A stretch of DNA of 64,000 bases from Actinostola sp. cb2023 (lineage: Eukaryota > Cnidaria > Anthozoa > Actiniaria > Actinostolidae), in the NCBI GenBank assembly GCA_033675265.1, contig JAUJYZ010001572.1, positions 1 to 64,000 of the forward strand. The letters are read 5' to 3'. Below are positions 1 to 22,810 of the stretch, piece after piece. Both the position numbers and the translations under genes were made by a program. The notes under the pieces are model-generated. The model searched no databases. It was given only the letters and a program-made list of their open reading frames with translations, and had not been told where the DNA came from. Positions within the stretch are counted from its first letter, which is position 1, and each line of letters starts with the position of its first letter.

Positions 1-100
1 CTATCCATGTACATATTGGCAGTGACAATTACCTGGTCTTCCTTTACTAATATGTCCAACTAATATGTGTTGTATCTAACGTACATACATTATTTTGCAG

Positions 101-10751
<10,651 letters not shown>

Positions 10752-12013
10752 ACTCCTGAAGTGAATTAATTTGCGTATCGCGGGATCCCTGTGTTATTAA
10801 TAGAGGAAGGGAAAGAAAGACTTCTGTATTTGACACAGGAATCCCAAGCAAGGAAAGATGCCTTGAAGGAGTTTATTTCAAAATCTCACGCAGACTTTGT
10901 ACTGTGTCGTCCATTTTTCTTCTTCGAAAAGATGGACGAAAGCTTTAGTTATATGTTGAAATTCACAGCATCCAAACGAATTCGGTGACCCCCATTTCTG
11001 ATTTCTTTTCTACTCTAGCAAAACTGACAATCTTAATAAAATCCATAGACAAACATTGCGCATGCGCAGTCGCATTACCTTCAGTCGCAAAATAGTAACT
11101 ATAAAATATAGATATCTTGTAAAGAATAACATAAAAACATATTGTATAGTGACAATGATTGTGCATTTACAGAAAAAAGGAAAGTAGTAGGAGAAAAATG
11201 GCCAAAACAAAACATAAATTGTGTTTAAATAAATTATTATTATTACTATTATTATTGAGCTGTATTTTCTTTTAGAAATGATACGGGTAGGCTGCTTAAT
11301 GTCAGCCGTCGAATCTCTGAATCATATCAGAGGTTTGTCATTGGTGATGTACAGAGGCGACGGGTTTAAACAGTGTAATGATTGAACACAACAACAACAA
11401 CAACAACTTTATTGTGCTCACTTATAATTACAATTTGAGATAGAGCTAATTGCATAATCGTTGTCGGGTTGAAAATCATGAAAGCTATGACCAAAAGGAA
11501 TTCTGGGAAATTAAAACTCTCAAATAACACCGTCAAATCATCGACCTTTTTATCCAGACTTGTAGGATCTTAGTTAAATAGCTCATATAGTTTCAAAACT
11601 ACGAGAACATTGAATATATCTGTATGTAATGCGGGTCATGAACTGATTTCCCATCCATCCTTGCGGTCCGAGCTTCTATGATTTATGATTTTCAACCCGA
11701 CAACGATTATGCAATTAGCTATTTATGCACAAGAGTCGAACATTAATCATTGGCTTTTTATAAAACATGTTTTAAAGTGGTTTAACTAAATAGGTTTAGA
11801 AAATTATCTACAAACACCACGCAACATTTGGCACAAAACTGCTGGTAAATTGTCTTTTGTGTTGCACAGTATAAAACACAGATGATGGGTAAATGCCCAT
11901 CGAAAGTGTCATGTCCCACCCATAACTAAAATCCAGTCATAGAGAGCAAGGATTGTCATGAAATGTTCACTATTAATAAATCATCTTGAGTTCATTAACA
12001 CACAAAATCATCC
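10752..12013. other. 3' UTR of the iRhom-like gene and intergenic DNA
   Basis: Follows the TAA stop. Candidate polyadenylation signals (AATAAA) occur near 11034 and 11228. There is a short (AAC)n run near 11388-11406 and the small fold-back element described separately. No further gene is seen. Confidence 0.6.
11444..11720. mobile_element. Small fold-back MITE
   Basis: About 45-bp inverted arms: GAGCTAATTGCATAATCG at 11444 matches the complement CGATTATGCAATTAGCT ending at 11720, and the GTCGGGTTGAAAATCAT pair lies inside. Length 277 bp, non-coding. Confidence 0.75.
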
Positions 12014-12064
12014 AATACAATCAGTATCCCTAGTCACTAAACCCAAACTACAGTCTAGCGTTAA

Positions 12065-12781
12065 TCAACGCAGAATGTTCCAAATCACTACCGCCAAAAT
12101 CACAGTAATGACAGCCAGGACAAACACCAACTCGTTGAACATTCTCCGTCCAGAAATCGACTGGTTGGTTTCGTCAGGGATAGAACTGCTATTCACATTC
12201 AAACGAGGAAAAGGTTTATCCGGCACCTGAACACCAAGAAACTCGCACAGTGGTTCCCAACCTTGTTTAATGTTGTACACCAAGAGCTTGTCCCGCGGGA
12301 CCAAAGCCTTGACCCGCGAGTTGTGTTCAGCGTATAGCTCAGGTAAAAGCTCGGGGTCGCAATTTCTATGCCAAAGTATTTCAAGGTCAATGAGTCGTTT
12401 CCACTTTCGTCCTGATGGTGTCACTGTGAATCCTAAGACCACCCACCACTGTTTCTGTGTCGTCTTCATTAGTTCATCAGTTTTCAAGAAACTTCTCAAC
12501 CAAACGTCTACATTGTCGCGTTCTTGGATGATAACTTTGGCGTCGGGGAAACAGCGCAGAATTTCGTCCCAGACAAAACAGGGAGGAGAGTCTAGAACGG
12601 CATCTATGTCAGCATACATTGTTGTAAAATCTGGCATTTCACCTTCAAGTGCCTTTATGTACTCGTCAGTATGATAGCCATAATGATCTACGTAGTCGTG
12701 TACACTGTACCCAAGCTCTGTCAACGCGGCTGCCAGGGAAGTGGTACCAGTTTTCGGAAGACCCGCACAAATCAGCTTCAT
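12065..12781 (-). CDS. P-loop sulfotransferase-like protein with C-terminal membrane anchor (copy 1)
   Basis: A single-exon 238-aa ORF with an ATG start at 12781. The N-terminus has the sulfotransferase 5'-phosphosulfate loop (GLPKTGTTS, residues 6-14), followed by a family pattern of AALTELGYSVHD, RDNVDVW and KLLVYNIKQGWEPLCEFLG. It resembles the Sulfotransfer_4 family (P-loop proteins that would transfer sulfate from PAPS) common in cnidarians and placozoans. The substrate is unknown. Residues of about 215-236 form a hydrophobic tail segment ending in a short basic end, suggesting a tail-anchored membrane protein. The translated protein is identical to the copy at 23719-24435, so the duplication is recent or homogenised. 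Confidence 0.85.
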   Translation of the reverse strand: MKLICAGLPKTGTTSLAAALTELGYSVHDYVDHYGYHTDEYIKALEGEMPDFTTMYADIDAVLDSPPCFVWDEILRCFPDAKVIIQERDNVDVWLRSFLKTDELMKTTQKQWWVVLGFTVTPSGRKWKRLIDLEILWHRNCDPELLPELYAEHNSRVKALVPRDKLLVYNIKQGWEPLCEFLGVQVPDKPFPRLNVNSSSIPDETNQSISGRRMFNELVFVLAVITVILAVVIWNILR

Positions 12782-14200
12782 AATAGGTTTGGTTTATCTA
12801 CCTTGGTAGTGACCAGCAAACTACAAGTACCTATAAAGATAATGGATTGATATCCTTGCATGGTCAAAAGTGATATAACTAGCCGATATAGACTTGGGCT
12901 ACTGTATTTTCGAGAACTATTAAAATGCTCAGCAGTTAAAACTTCATTGGTATAAATGGCAAGTTTAGAGTGCCACAGAAATCGATGATTGATCAATGAG
13001 TATTAAAATTTATAAATACTTAGATTTTAGCCAAAGAACTACATTACTAAGGAACTATTTCAGAGAAGTGCTAAAACCTTGGACAGTAGACATCGCAACG
13101 TGACTTTTCGTCACTCGTTGCGTGACTCGGTAAAACATGCATGCGTAATTAGATTGACTTCGATATTCATATGAAGTAGATTTTCTCTTCTATATTGACG
13201 ATACTCGAGCAGGAAAGCGTAAATATAGTCAAGAACTAAAGTTCAATGTAATGTCGGTTTGTAGGTTGAAGATACAAAATTGTTGTCATAAAGTTCAATG
13301 GTTAATGAACATCTGTGATGCATTTATATTTTACAAAGAACGTTCAAAAGAACAGAATTTCGTGTTTTCTTAGCACGCTAAGTTGGGTAACTCGCCGTAT
13401 CGATTTCACAAACTCAACTGCGATAAAATCAACAATATAAACGAGTTGCCACCAAATAACTCTTGGAAGTCTATACTAAAAAGCTCTTGAAAGGTTTATA
13501 AAATCAATATCCTGTGGGACACAAATCAAGCTCACATTGTGCAAAGTTAGTAAATTATTATCAAAACATGAAATCAAAAGAATTCAAGAATTCAAGAATT
13601 TAAAGCAGTACTTATTTATTCGGAATGATGTGATTCATTTGTTTACGGGCTCGACTCCGTCTCTTCGACTAAATGCCGATTCACAAGTTGTTTGACGTGG
13701 ATTTTCTCCTTCAGTTTTAGTTCATCATTGACTACATCTAAGCTGCTATAGGTAGTACGTACTTTGTAATCTTTCATCTCACAGTGTTTTTATTTGATCA
13801 TAGTTAGTAGAGGGAATGGTTAGGAAGCCCTTTGTTATATTTCTTTGTTCGCTGTGTCTAGATGTCCGGCAGCCGGACAGGGTTTTGAATATCGTGCGCA
13901 AAGAATTGTGGGTCGGAAATCAACAAACGAGTGCATTTTGTTTTGATGCCATCTTCTAATAATTATTTTATAATACTAATCTACCTTTATGGCAGTGAAT
14001 GCTGCCACACAAAATGTTATGCGGAAATGTGGACATAATGCAAAAGTACTGAATGCATTCCATCACAGATGGGCAACAATTCTGTATTCCAGAAATAATT
14101 GTTTCCGTCAACTTCTGTAAATGATACGTCTATTTAAATAGTTTTTTTGGGGTTAAACAGTCTTCAAACAAGGCATCTTCGTTTTCGAACACAGGTAGCC

Positions 14201-14542
14201 CAATTCACCGATTGGCCCCTAGAGCTCACGTGGTGTACTTCATGTTACTGTCACCAAAATGTTCGTACATTTTTCGTGAATTGCCGTACAAACGCACTAA
14301 CTTTTGTACAGTTTATCGACTCGATTTAGAAGTGCGATCCTCTAAATATTAGCAAAATCTCGTTTATCAGCCTTAGTTAAAATAGTTTTGCTAATATTGA
14401 GAGAATCGAAAAACTAAATCGAGTCGATAAACTGTACAAAAGTTAGTGTGTTTGTACGGCAATTCACGGAAAATGTACGAACATTTTGGTGACAGTAACA
14501 TGAAGTACACCACGTGAGTTCTAGGGGCCAATCGGTGAATTG
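14201..14542. mobile_element. Fold-back MITE (copy 1)
   Basis: Arms 14201-14329 and 14416-14542 are inverted copies (CAATTCACCGATTGGCCCCT and complement at the tips), with a short loop that itself contains an inverted TTAGCAAAA pair. Also present at 25853-26194 in the duplicate. Confidence 0.85.
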
Positions 14543-15674
14543 CATCCAAAATCTGAGATAAAATACACGAGTAAGATCGAGAACGAACAGTAATACTAAA
14601 TGGCGATCGATTCAAAATAGCTTTTGAATTTTGATCGTCGGTCTTTGATGGATTTTTGATAGATTTCGCGTGCAGAATATAATTAATAATATAATAATAA
14701 TAGATATTGGGAGCATCCCACAAGGTCTCGATGCTCTTACAAATATGTACTAACTAAATAAACCTAAAAATCCTATTTACAATCAATACAGTCTAGAAAC
14801 AAGCAAGTAAGCGGACGACTATTAAGAAAATGTTCTCTAAAAAGATGAGTCTTCTTCAGTCTTAATGAGTCCGATGAACGAATATAATCCGGTATAAGCT
14901 TCTTTAAGTTGACCAGTTCAAACATGAGGCCGTATAAGCTTAGTAAGTTGAATCAAGACCGTTTCAGTGAAATTTACAAGTTCCGTTTCATTTAATGCAA
15001 GCTTCATAAACAAGATCGAATACCGGTAATTTGATAGGAACGCATGAGCCGATTTCTGGCGTGGGAACAGCTAACTGTGATTGGTTAAAATAGTTTTGAG
15101 AATAATTAGCGGATTTCTTTACAAAAGCCCAAATGATATTTAAGTAATTGTGATAGAATTCTATATTAAACGTTCTTGCTTATTCTTATTATTTCTTCTG
15201 GAGGGAAAGATCGGCACATGTATTTAGCGACGCTTTGCATTGTGGTCTCTATACGCATTCAGTTATTTCACTTTGCACATTAACCAGCCTGCCATGCACC
15301 TCTGATCTTGCCGTTAACTACAATTCCTTGCGTTTTAATTTGCAAGCAAAATGCCCAAAAGACCCCTATATATTGTTTATATATTGCTCGCGAATAAAAG
15401 AATCCTACAAGATACCCTCGCCCCCTTGTAACATACCGTGCCTAATAAATACAGAAAACTAATTATCTATGGCAATGTAACAGCCCTTCCTTAATTTTAT
15501 ATTGTTGTAAACACTGTAAATATCAGATGATGTAAATTGTATTTCAATCACTATAAATAGATTGTAAATATGTAATATTTATGTTTATATGGGTACTAAA
15601 TAAAGTATGTATGTATGTATATGTGTATTAGTGCCCAGGTTTATTGGAATCACTCTAGTGAGCAATTCAAATCA

Positions 15675-16538
15675 AACTAGACGCTTTAATAAGCGTTCAC
15701 TCGTGCCCTGCAGGTGCGATTGAGCACTGGGAAGCATGCATTGTAGCATGAAAGAAGTATACTTTATATGGGCCTCCACCTTTCATTCGATGAGCGACTG
15801 AGCTGTGAAGAACGAAGAGATCAGGAACGAACTGAACTGACCGAGACACTGGCATGTTTTTATTCTCACCCCAGACAATTTTCTTTGAACCACTTTATAA
15901 AGGTATTTCTGGAAAAGGACAATCCTGGCAAGGAAACTCAAGCCATTCAGAATTAGCTCGTTGATTAGATAGGCCGGGAATATTCCATCCCTCCAATTAC
16001 GAGGTGTGTAAAACCTGTCTAGCAAGAGTTGCTTTAGTGTTTATCATTCTCGTTCACAGTTATACTCGATTGTAGATTGTGCTTAGTCATCATAGCTGTA
16101 TTCACGAATAAAAACATTTCTCAATGTTTAGATCTGAGATAATCATTATAGTCGGATCAAATCAGTGTTTGGTTACTTGTTGGGTGACTCGGTAGAACAT
16201 ACAGAATTTGGAATCGCCCCGCACTCGACAACATAATACCGCCGGGCCAGCTCAGAATTTGTATAAACGACCAACATCGAGAAAACATACTTAGATTTGG
16301 GGAACTACATGTAGTCAGCTAGATATCTTTGCGTGATTGATTCTGACAACTGACAACTGAACTTGCCCCTGCTTGACCTCCGGTGCCTCCTGATTGGTTT
16401 GTGATTTGTAATCTCTCTTGTGGTCAGATTTCATGTCTCCATCTTCCATTTTATAACAACCACTAACAAACAAACAAACAAAAAAAGACGGTCTGCAATT
16501 TAAGACTCCTGCCCGGCCTTCGGCCTGGGGGCACGAGT
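15675..16538 (+). mobile_element. Hairpin-ended element, copy F1
   Basis: The left end AACTAG plus stem ACGCTT/AAGCGT is followed by ACTCGTGCC. The right end has a GGCC-TTC-GGCC hairpin and finishes GCACGAGT. It has the same architecture as copies A to E but a different stem sequence. It is 864 bp long. A 62-codon ORF at 15768 is not recognised. Confidence 0.65.
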
Positions 16539-16990
16539 AAAAAGAAACCGAGTCAATTTGAAACTACGGTGATGCAGAGGATATGTTTTTTTTAGCCAAA
16601 AATGTCAAAATCGGATTTTTAAACATTTTGAATAAGCTTCCCTTTTCATATGACTTTCTTAGAAAAGAAATACAAATTCTAAAGAATTAAGCAGACAAAA
16701 TGAAGATAACCAAAATCGTGACTATTTTGCTACAGGAAACGATATGTCAACAGTAATTGGTTGGATTGTGACGTCAGTCGAAGCGCATCAGTACGTGACA
16801 CTCATAACCACGCGAACGATACAACAACAGAATAATTTTTTAAACAACGATACACTTTTGAACTTTTTACATGTAAAAGCAAAGACATGTCAAGAAAATC
16901 TTTAGGCCGTCGACTTCGTCTTCGAAGAAACCGTTCCCAAACAGTGCAGAAAGCCATACAAATACAAACACATACACACATGCCCTCTAC

Positions 16991-17454
16991 TAGCCTGCGA
17001 ATACAGCCGCTTTTTTACGCTCGCCACAGGGGTCTCCCGAAAGAAGCGTCAGCGGAGTGAGGCCCACATTCCTGTACTGTGACCTCTGAGGTCATGACAG
17101 TTCGTGTTGTAAATCTGATACAACACAGCCGCTCATGTTGTGAACACTAATTCCAAACGGCCTGAGTTTGTTGATTCGGCAATCAAAATTATTGTAGAAC
17201 ATGATTTTATTCATCTGTGCGTATGATAAGTCCGATACAATCGCCCGCGGCTCGACATTGTAATATTTTGTTCAGGTCGTTGAGTTTAATTTATGCAAAT
17301 AATGCGATTACCAGCAAGCTGACCAATCAGCTTCTTTGACCAGAATCGGGTCCAAAATGACGTCACAGTACAGGAATGTGGGCCTCACTCCGAGGACGCT
17401 TCTTTCGGGAGACCCCTGTGGCGAGCGTAAAAAAGCGGCTGTATTCGCAGGCTA
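16991..17454. mobile_element. MITE with TAGCCTG inverted termini (copy 1)
   Basis: About 95-bp inverted arms (16991-17085 with 17360-17454) starting TAGCCTGCGAATACAGCC. Length 464 bp, non-coding. The terminal heptamer TAGCCTG is the same as that of the 9.3 kb helicase transposon at 33111-42404. Also present at 29154-29594. Confidence 0.8.
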
Positions 17455-18062
17455 GCCCGCTACCCGCAATGAATAAACTCCTCGATCATGCAGGATACAA
17501 GGGTCGCACTGTAACTCAACTGGCGGCGTAATATTACAAGTAACTCGAAGGTCCTCGAACTAACTCGATTTCAAACTCGATGATCTTCGTTCGAAAATAA
17601 ATGTTCACGGATTTGCGATCCATCTACGTGTCTGCACTCTATAGCAGTTCCAAAACATTTTACAGTCGATCGAGTGTCGCAGATCACTTTACCGTAACGA
17701 ATAAGTTGAGTCAAATTGAGACTGATGTTGCTTCACTAAAGCCACTGAATGCTCTAGATATAAACATAACAGTAGTGAAATGACAGTCGAGAAATATTAA
17801 TTTATCGGATATCACCTAACCCAGGCATAGCTAGCTAGAGTACAAACACTAAACCGTGTACTAAATACTGATATTTCTATTGCTTTCTACCGTTTAATTC
17901 CTTCTATTTAGTACTTACTAGTTAACGTAAGTTCAAACGGTTGCTCGCTTTTAGTGATTGTACTCCAGCATTAAGTTTTCACATCAGGCGATAAGATTAT
18001 ACAAAAAGAATGGTTTCCGGTACTTACGGTCAGTCTTGATTCAACCCTTGTGTAGTAACCAG

Positions 18063-18157
18063 ATTGATTCTGCAGCAGATTGGTAGCAGCAGATTCGGAT
18101 TGACGTCATTTTGACGTCACAGATTTTCGAATCTGCTGCTGGCTTGACAGCAGATTC
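18063..18157. repeat. Palindrome rich in CAGCAGATTC
   Basis: AGCAGCAGATTCG near 18086 is complementary to CGAATCTGCTGCT near 18129, with TGACGTCA repeats in the loop. A short fold-back lying between the duplication and element B. Confidence 0.7.
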
Positions 18158-18202
18158 ACTAAGAAGGGGTAGGGAAGGGAAGATGATTGTTTTTACACGC
18201 AT

Positions 18203-20059
18203 AACAAGACGCTCAATGAGCGTACACTCGGGCTTATGACAAGGACAATGTCAGTTGCGTGAGGAGAGACCTGACAATGACTGACAGTTGCGTGACGAGG
18301 GAGACTATGTATAGCATAGATAAAAATACGGTGATAACGACGGTACATGCACTCCATTATAACTCTCTCTTTGACATACTAAAATACTATTTTGAACAGC
18401 ATTAACACAACTAGAACCTGTTTCTTGATGATACGTCGAATGTACTTTCTTAACTTCCTACTTCTTCGGAAAATAGACGTCAAACTTTTGAAAGAAATTC
18501 TGCTTGGCTCTCGATCACGATGAGCATGGCGGTGTATTTTACTACTAAGCGTGGACGTACTATCACAAGCAACAAACATGGCATAGCGAGATCTTACATT
18601 GTTTATTGTACTCAATTCATGATTATTGACATTCAGCTTAACTTGTACACTGGCTTCAGATATATTTACAAAGGTATCTAAAGCACTTAGTCTATTTTCA
18701 GTCAAACTTGCTTGTTCACCTTGATCGTTGGCCATGACGGTATGACGTCGATAACGACGGTATATGCACTCCGTTAAAACTCTCTCTTTGATATAGAAAA
18801 ATACTATTTTTAACAGCATTAACACAATAAAAAATATAAACAGAATGTAAACAAGGATTGACTTCATTTTCGCCTCAGATTTGTGTTCTTCTTGATGCGA
18901 TTTCAAAGTTGTTTTCTCACCTTTGGATTTGTCCATGTTGCAATCACACTTCTGAATCAGTACATCTGGCTTCAAGTTGTGGAATACATGCTTGGCTAGG
19001 CAGTACTCAGTTGAGTTCACATTTAAGTCAACATTAGAGTTCATTTGTATTATAGTTCTTGAGTTCATTTGATTTGCTTTTGAGCTTGATTTCAATTGAT
19101 TACCTTTGGACTTTGAGTTCAATTTTGCTTTTGATGAGTTCATGTAAAGGCCCTGTCGAAAACGCTCAACATCTTTTAGAGTGGGCCCACACGAATCGGC
19201 GTATGCGTTTGTATGTGAGAGCGTATTTAAGAGGAACTGATGGATGGCTTGCCTTGGATACAACATAATTTCTCTTCTGCACAGGTCAACTGCTTCTTTC
19301 ACTTCTAGTCGTCGAATACGATGACTTAGCAATATCTCAGTATCTGCCATGAGCGAACAAAACTTCGGATTAATTGACACGTTTGTCGCGCCATGAATAT
19401 TCAACCTCAAGTGACCTCAAGTATGTTTAAAGATGTAATACAGATGTACCTCCACGAATCTTTATGAGTCATCGAGATAAATAGTTTCTCGTCACGCAAC
19501 TGTCATTCTCACAATACCCGAATATACGCTCGTTGAGCGTCTTCTGCAACAGATCCCTAATAAAAATCTAAGGACGTTTTGATTTCGATTGTATTTCTGC
19601 CGTTCACTGACCTGTTTTGAGCGTGGAAATTCTGTTTTAAATAGCGCTTAACGTGGCGGTTCTAAAATTAGATCGCGTAATAAATGTATGACTCAGACAA
19701 GGATCATACAACTGTCATCGTACTGAAAAGAACACGGATTTTCGAACATTGACCTTTCTCGCCTTTGCTTTGATGTAGTTTTGAAGTACGATTTTTACGA
19801 TTCCTTTTCCTTGTGAATTTTTCAAACGTGGAATAAAATAAACATTCATCGTGAGTTATTGAAAATGATACGTCTTGAGGTTGCATAGGTCAGATGGTTC
19901 TGATAACGCCCTCACGTTTGTTTTTGTTAAACTTGAAACTCCGGATACGATTAAATACGTCGCATACTTTCGTCATTCTTTAACCGACTAAAAAAACTAC
20001 GACTACTACTACCGAAAAACGCATTTTCTAACTCGGGCTTCCTTCGGAAGGGCCCGAGT
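18203..20059 (+). mobile_element. Hairpin-ended element, copy B (1.86 kb, ORF-bearing)
   Basis: The left end AACAAGACGCTCAATGAGCG is at 18203; the right end CCTTCGGAAGG plus GCCCGAGT finishes at 20059. Flanks are ...CGCAT and AATTACTT. It contains the 323-aa ORF at 18379-19350 and, at about 19730-19860 on the - strand, the short VYFIP-type ORF shared by the family. It lies between the two sulfotransferase duplications. Confidence 0.75.
18379..19350 (-). CDS. Uncharacterised 323-aa ORF inside hairpin-ended element B
   Basis: I do not recognise this protein. The first in-frame ATG is at 19350. The N-terminal ~65 residues include SHTNAYADSCGPTLKDVERF. A low-complexity Asn/Ser/Lys stretch follows. 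A strongly hydrophobic segment near the middle (VYILFIFFIVLMLLKIVF) could be membrane-spanning, and it is followed by an Arg-rich stretch. A partial duplication places a shorter copy of the hydrophobic motif at the C-terminus. A diverged relative of the N-terminal part is readable at about 47830-47920 in copy E (SQTKAYGYSCGPTLKDI), which suggests protein-level conservation. It could still be a chance ORF in repetitive DNA. Confidence 0.4.
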   Translation of the reverse strand: MADTEILLSHRIRRLEVKEAVDLCRREIMLYPRQAIHQFLLNTLSHTNAYADSCGPTLKDVERFRQGLYMNSSKAKLNSKSKGNQLKSSSKANQMNSRTIIQMNSNVDLNVNSTEYCLAKHVFHNLKPDVLIQKCDCNMDKSKGEKTTLKSHQEEHKSEAKMKSILVYILFIFFIVLMLLKIVFFYIKERVLTECIYRRYRRHTVMANDQGEQASLTENRLSALDTFVNISEASVQVKLNVNNHELSTINNVRSRYAMFVACDSTSTLSSKIHRHAHRDREPSRISFKSLTSIFRRSRKLRKYIRRIIKKQVLVVLMLFKIVF

Positions 20060-20140
20060 AATTACTTGTAATTTGAAACTGATCCAAAAAGGGGTTGTGC
20101 CCCTGTTGAGCATTGTAAACATCGAGTCTTGCGAGTAAGC

Positions 20141-22800
20141 ACAGGTAGCCCAAGCTATTAATGAGAGGCTTGTATCGAGCTATATATAAGAGTTTGTATG
20201 GGACCTTAGGCTCTGGTCGATAATTACTCGGGCCCTTCCGAAGGAAGCCCGAGTTAGAAAATGCGTTTTTCGGTAGTAGTAGTAGTCGTAGTTTTTTTAT
20301 TCGGCTAAAGAATGACGAAAGTATGCGACGTATTTAATCGTATCCGGAGTTTCAAGTTTAACAAAAACAAACGTGAGGGCGTTATCAGAACCATCTGACC
20401 TATGCAACCTCAAGACGTATCATTACTCGGGCCCTTCCGAAGGAAGCCCGAGTTAGAAAATGCGTTTTTCGGTAGTAGTAGTAGTAGTCGTAGTTTTTTT
20501 ATTCGGCTAAAGAATGACGAAAGTATGCGACGTATTTAATCGTATCCGGAGTTTCAAGTTTAACAAAAACAAACGTGAGGGCGTTATCAGAACCATCTGA
20601 CCTATGCAACCTCAAGACGTATCATTTTCAATAACTCACGATGAATGTTTATTTCATTCCACGTTTGAAAAATTCACAAGGAAAAGGAATCGTAAAAATC
20701 GTACTTCAAAACTACATCAAAGCAAAGGCGAGAAAGGTCAATGTTCGAAAATCCGTGTTCTTTTCAGTACGATGACAGTTGTATGATCCTTGTCTGAGTC
20801 ATACATTTATTACGCGATCTAATTTTAGAACCGCCACGTTAAGCGCTATTTAAAACAGAATTTCCACGCTCAAAACAGGTCAGTGAACGGCAAAAATACA
20901 ATCGAAATCAAAACGTCCTTAGATTTTAGGGATCTATTACAGAAGAAGACGCTCAGTGACAAGGGAGAATATTTGTGTCGGTGACTCATTGAGGTCACTT
21001 GAGGTCACATCTTAAATCTAACAGAAGCAGCTTTTGATTTTTAGTCCTTGTTTTATTCGACGTTCGAACCGTAACTCGAACCCGAACTCGAACTCGATTC
21101 CAAACTCGACGTTTCGGGATCTGAAGCTAGAGGGGGGCCTTTACACGAACTCATCAAAATCAAATCAATTGAACTCAAAGTCAAAAGGTAATCAAATGAA
21201 CTCAAAGTCAAAGGCAAATCAAATGAACTCGACACATACATGTATATACAGTCTCCCTCGTCACGCAACTGTCAGTCATTGTCAGGTCTCTCCTCACGCA
21301 ACTGACATTGTCCTTGTCATAAGCCCGAGTGTACGCTCATTGAGCGTCTTGTTCCGTAAATAATAGGGCAAATAAACTCTAACCTTCCAGTAGTGTTGTT
21401 TGTATCCTTATTGATCTCTGGTAGCGATTTCAGGGAAATCCCGCGATTTTTAGCCGAGCTCTCCCCCTACTACTAAGAAGAAGGAAAGGTAGGACACTCA
21501 GCAATGGCCGATCGGCTGATCCATCTCGAAAATCAATTTTGTTCTCCTACTAAACCACGTCCCCTTGCTTCAATACTCTGCAGCACGAATGGCAGATAGA
21601 TTACCTCGAGGTTTGTCAAAAAAAGTCCGATAAAACTTCTCCTGCGGAGGCAGCAATCCAGCGAGATCATCGAATAAACGGCCATTTCGAGACGCCAAAA
21701 AAGCTGTGCAGACCGGAAGCCGTTGAGGCGCGGTTGGCCTGGACACGAGCCAAATTCCTTCGAACGAGTGTCCCCATGGTCTGGAAATGCTAAACCCAAA
21801 TATAGACTCAGCCCCCCAGGGAACGAAAAATTTGTAAACACCATTGTTTCTTTCGGCCAATGAAATTCTAGAAAGTAATTCAAATTTATCGGCGAACGAG
21901 TTTTCCCTGTGTGTTTTTGTTCTCGAACTATTGTTACGTTTAAAAGCTTTATAATGCTGTCCACTTTGAAAAGAAGACAAAGCGAAGACTTTTTCAAAGA
22001 AGCTAAGAAGAAAAATCACATCTCAGTTGCGTTTTACGCTAGAATTAAAACGTGGTAAGTCTATTATTAATTGTCTCGTACGGTATAAAATCCAACATTC
22101 ACCTCACATTGTTGACACGGTTTCGTTGACACTGGTTTTACGGGCTTTCCACTACAGCACATGGCCTCTACTTTCTAGAATTTCATTGTCCGAAAGAAAC
22201 AATGGTGTTTACAAATTTTTCGTTCCCTGGGGGGCTGAGTCTATATTTGGGTTTAGCATTTCCAGACCATGGGGACACTCGTTCGAAGGAATTTGGCTCG
22301 TGTCCAGGCCAACCGCGCCTCAACGGCTTCCGGATCGGACGTCTGCACAGCTTTTCCTTGCCACGGGTTTTGGCGTCTCGAAATGGCCGTTTATTCGATG
22401 ATCTCGCTGGATTGCTGCCTCCGCAGGAGAAGTTTTATCGGACTTTTTTTGACAAACCTCGAGGTAATCTATCTGCCATTCGTGCTGCAGAGTATCGAAG
22501 CAAGGGGACGTGGTTTAGTAGGAGAAAAAAATTGATTTTCGAGATGGATCAGCCGATCGGCCATTGCTGAGTGTCCTACCTTTCCTTCTTATTAGTAGTA
22601 GGGGGAGAGCTCGGCGAAAAATCGCGGGATTTCCCTGAAATCGCTACCAGAGATCAATAAGGACACAAACAACACTACTGGAAGGTTAGAGTTTATTTGC
22701 CCTATTATTTACGGAATTATCGACCAGAGCCTAAGGTCCCATACAAACTCTTATATATAGCTCGATACAAGCCTCTCATTAATAGCTTGGGCTACCTGTG
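20141..22800. mobile_element. Fold-back element interrupted by copy C
   Basis: Inverted arms: 20141-20225 pairs with about 22715-22800, and 21354-21880 pairs with about 22190-22714, leaving a ~300-bp loop. The termini are CACAGGTAGCCC and its complement. The left arm was interrupted by 20226-21353; removing that stretch restores perfect pairing. Open frames in the arms appear as mirrored ORFs (one strand at 21533-22019, the other at 22027-22570) and match no family I know. Confidence 0.8.
20226..21353 (-). mobile_element. Hairpin-ended element, copy C, with partial tandem duplication
   Basis: The full right-to-left unit is 20425-21353. Its first ~199 bp are duplicated in tandem at 20226-20424. 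It contains the short VYFIP-type ORF at about 20637-20790 and a degraded stretch with repeated KSKGNQMNSKSKANQ codons at 21150-21230, similar to the low-complexity part of the ORF in copy B. The undisturbed opposite arm (22700-22730) shows the exact target, with nothing gained or lost at the junctions. Confidence 0.8.
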
Positions 22801-22810
22801 GAGTAAGTTG

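Larger units (their letters stand above)
12014..17932. repeat. Segmental duplication, copy 1 (~5.9 kb)
   Basis: Nearly identical in sequence and order to 23667-30051 in the same orientation, starting at AATACAATCAGTATCCC and fading out after GTTAACGT. It contains the sulfotransferase-like gene and three small elements. Outside the gene and elements (12782-14200, 14543-15674, 16539-16990, 17455-17932) I see no coding sequence, only short unsupported ORFs. Confidence 0.95.

Noticed and set aside
12199..12674. ORFs of 63 and 134 codons overlapping the sulfotransferase-like gene (also at 23853-24328)
   Set aside because: Shadow frames of the real minus-strand gene; they exist twice only because the locus is duplicated.
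21533..22570. ORFs of 88-154 codons around 22 kb
   Set aside because: Mirror-image ORFs in the arms of a fold-back element, present on both strands with no recognisable domain.
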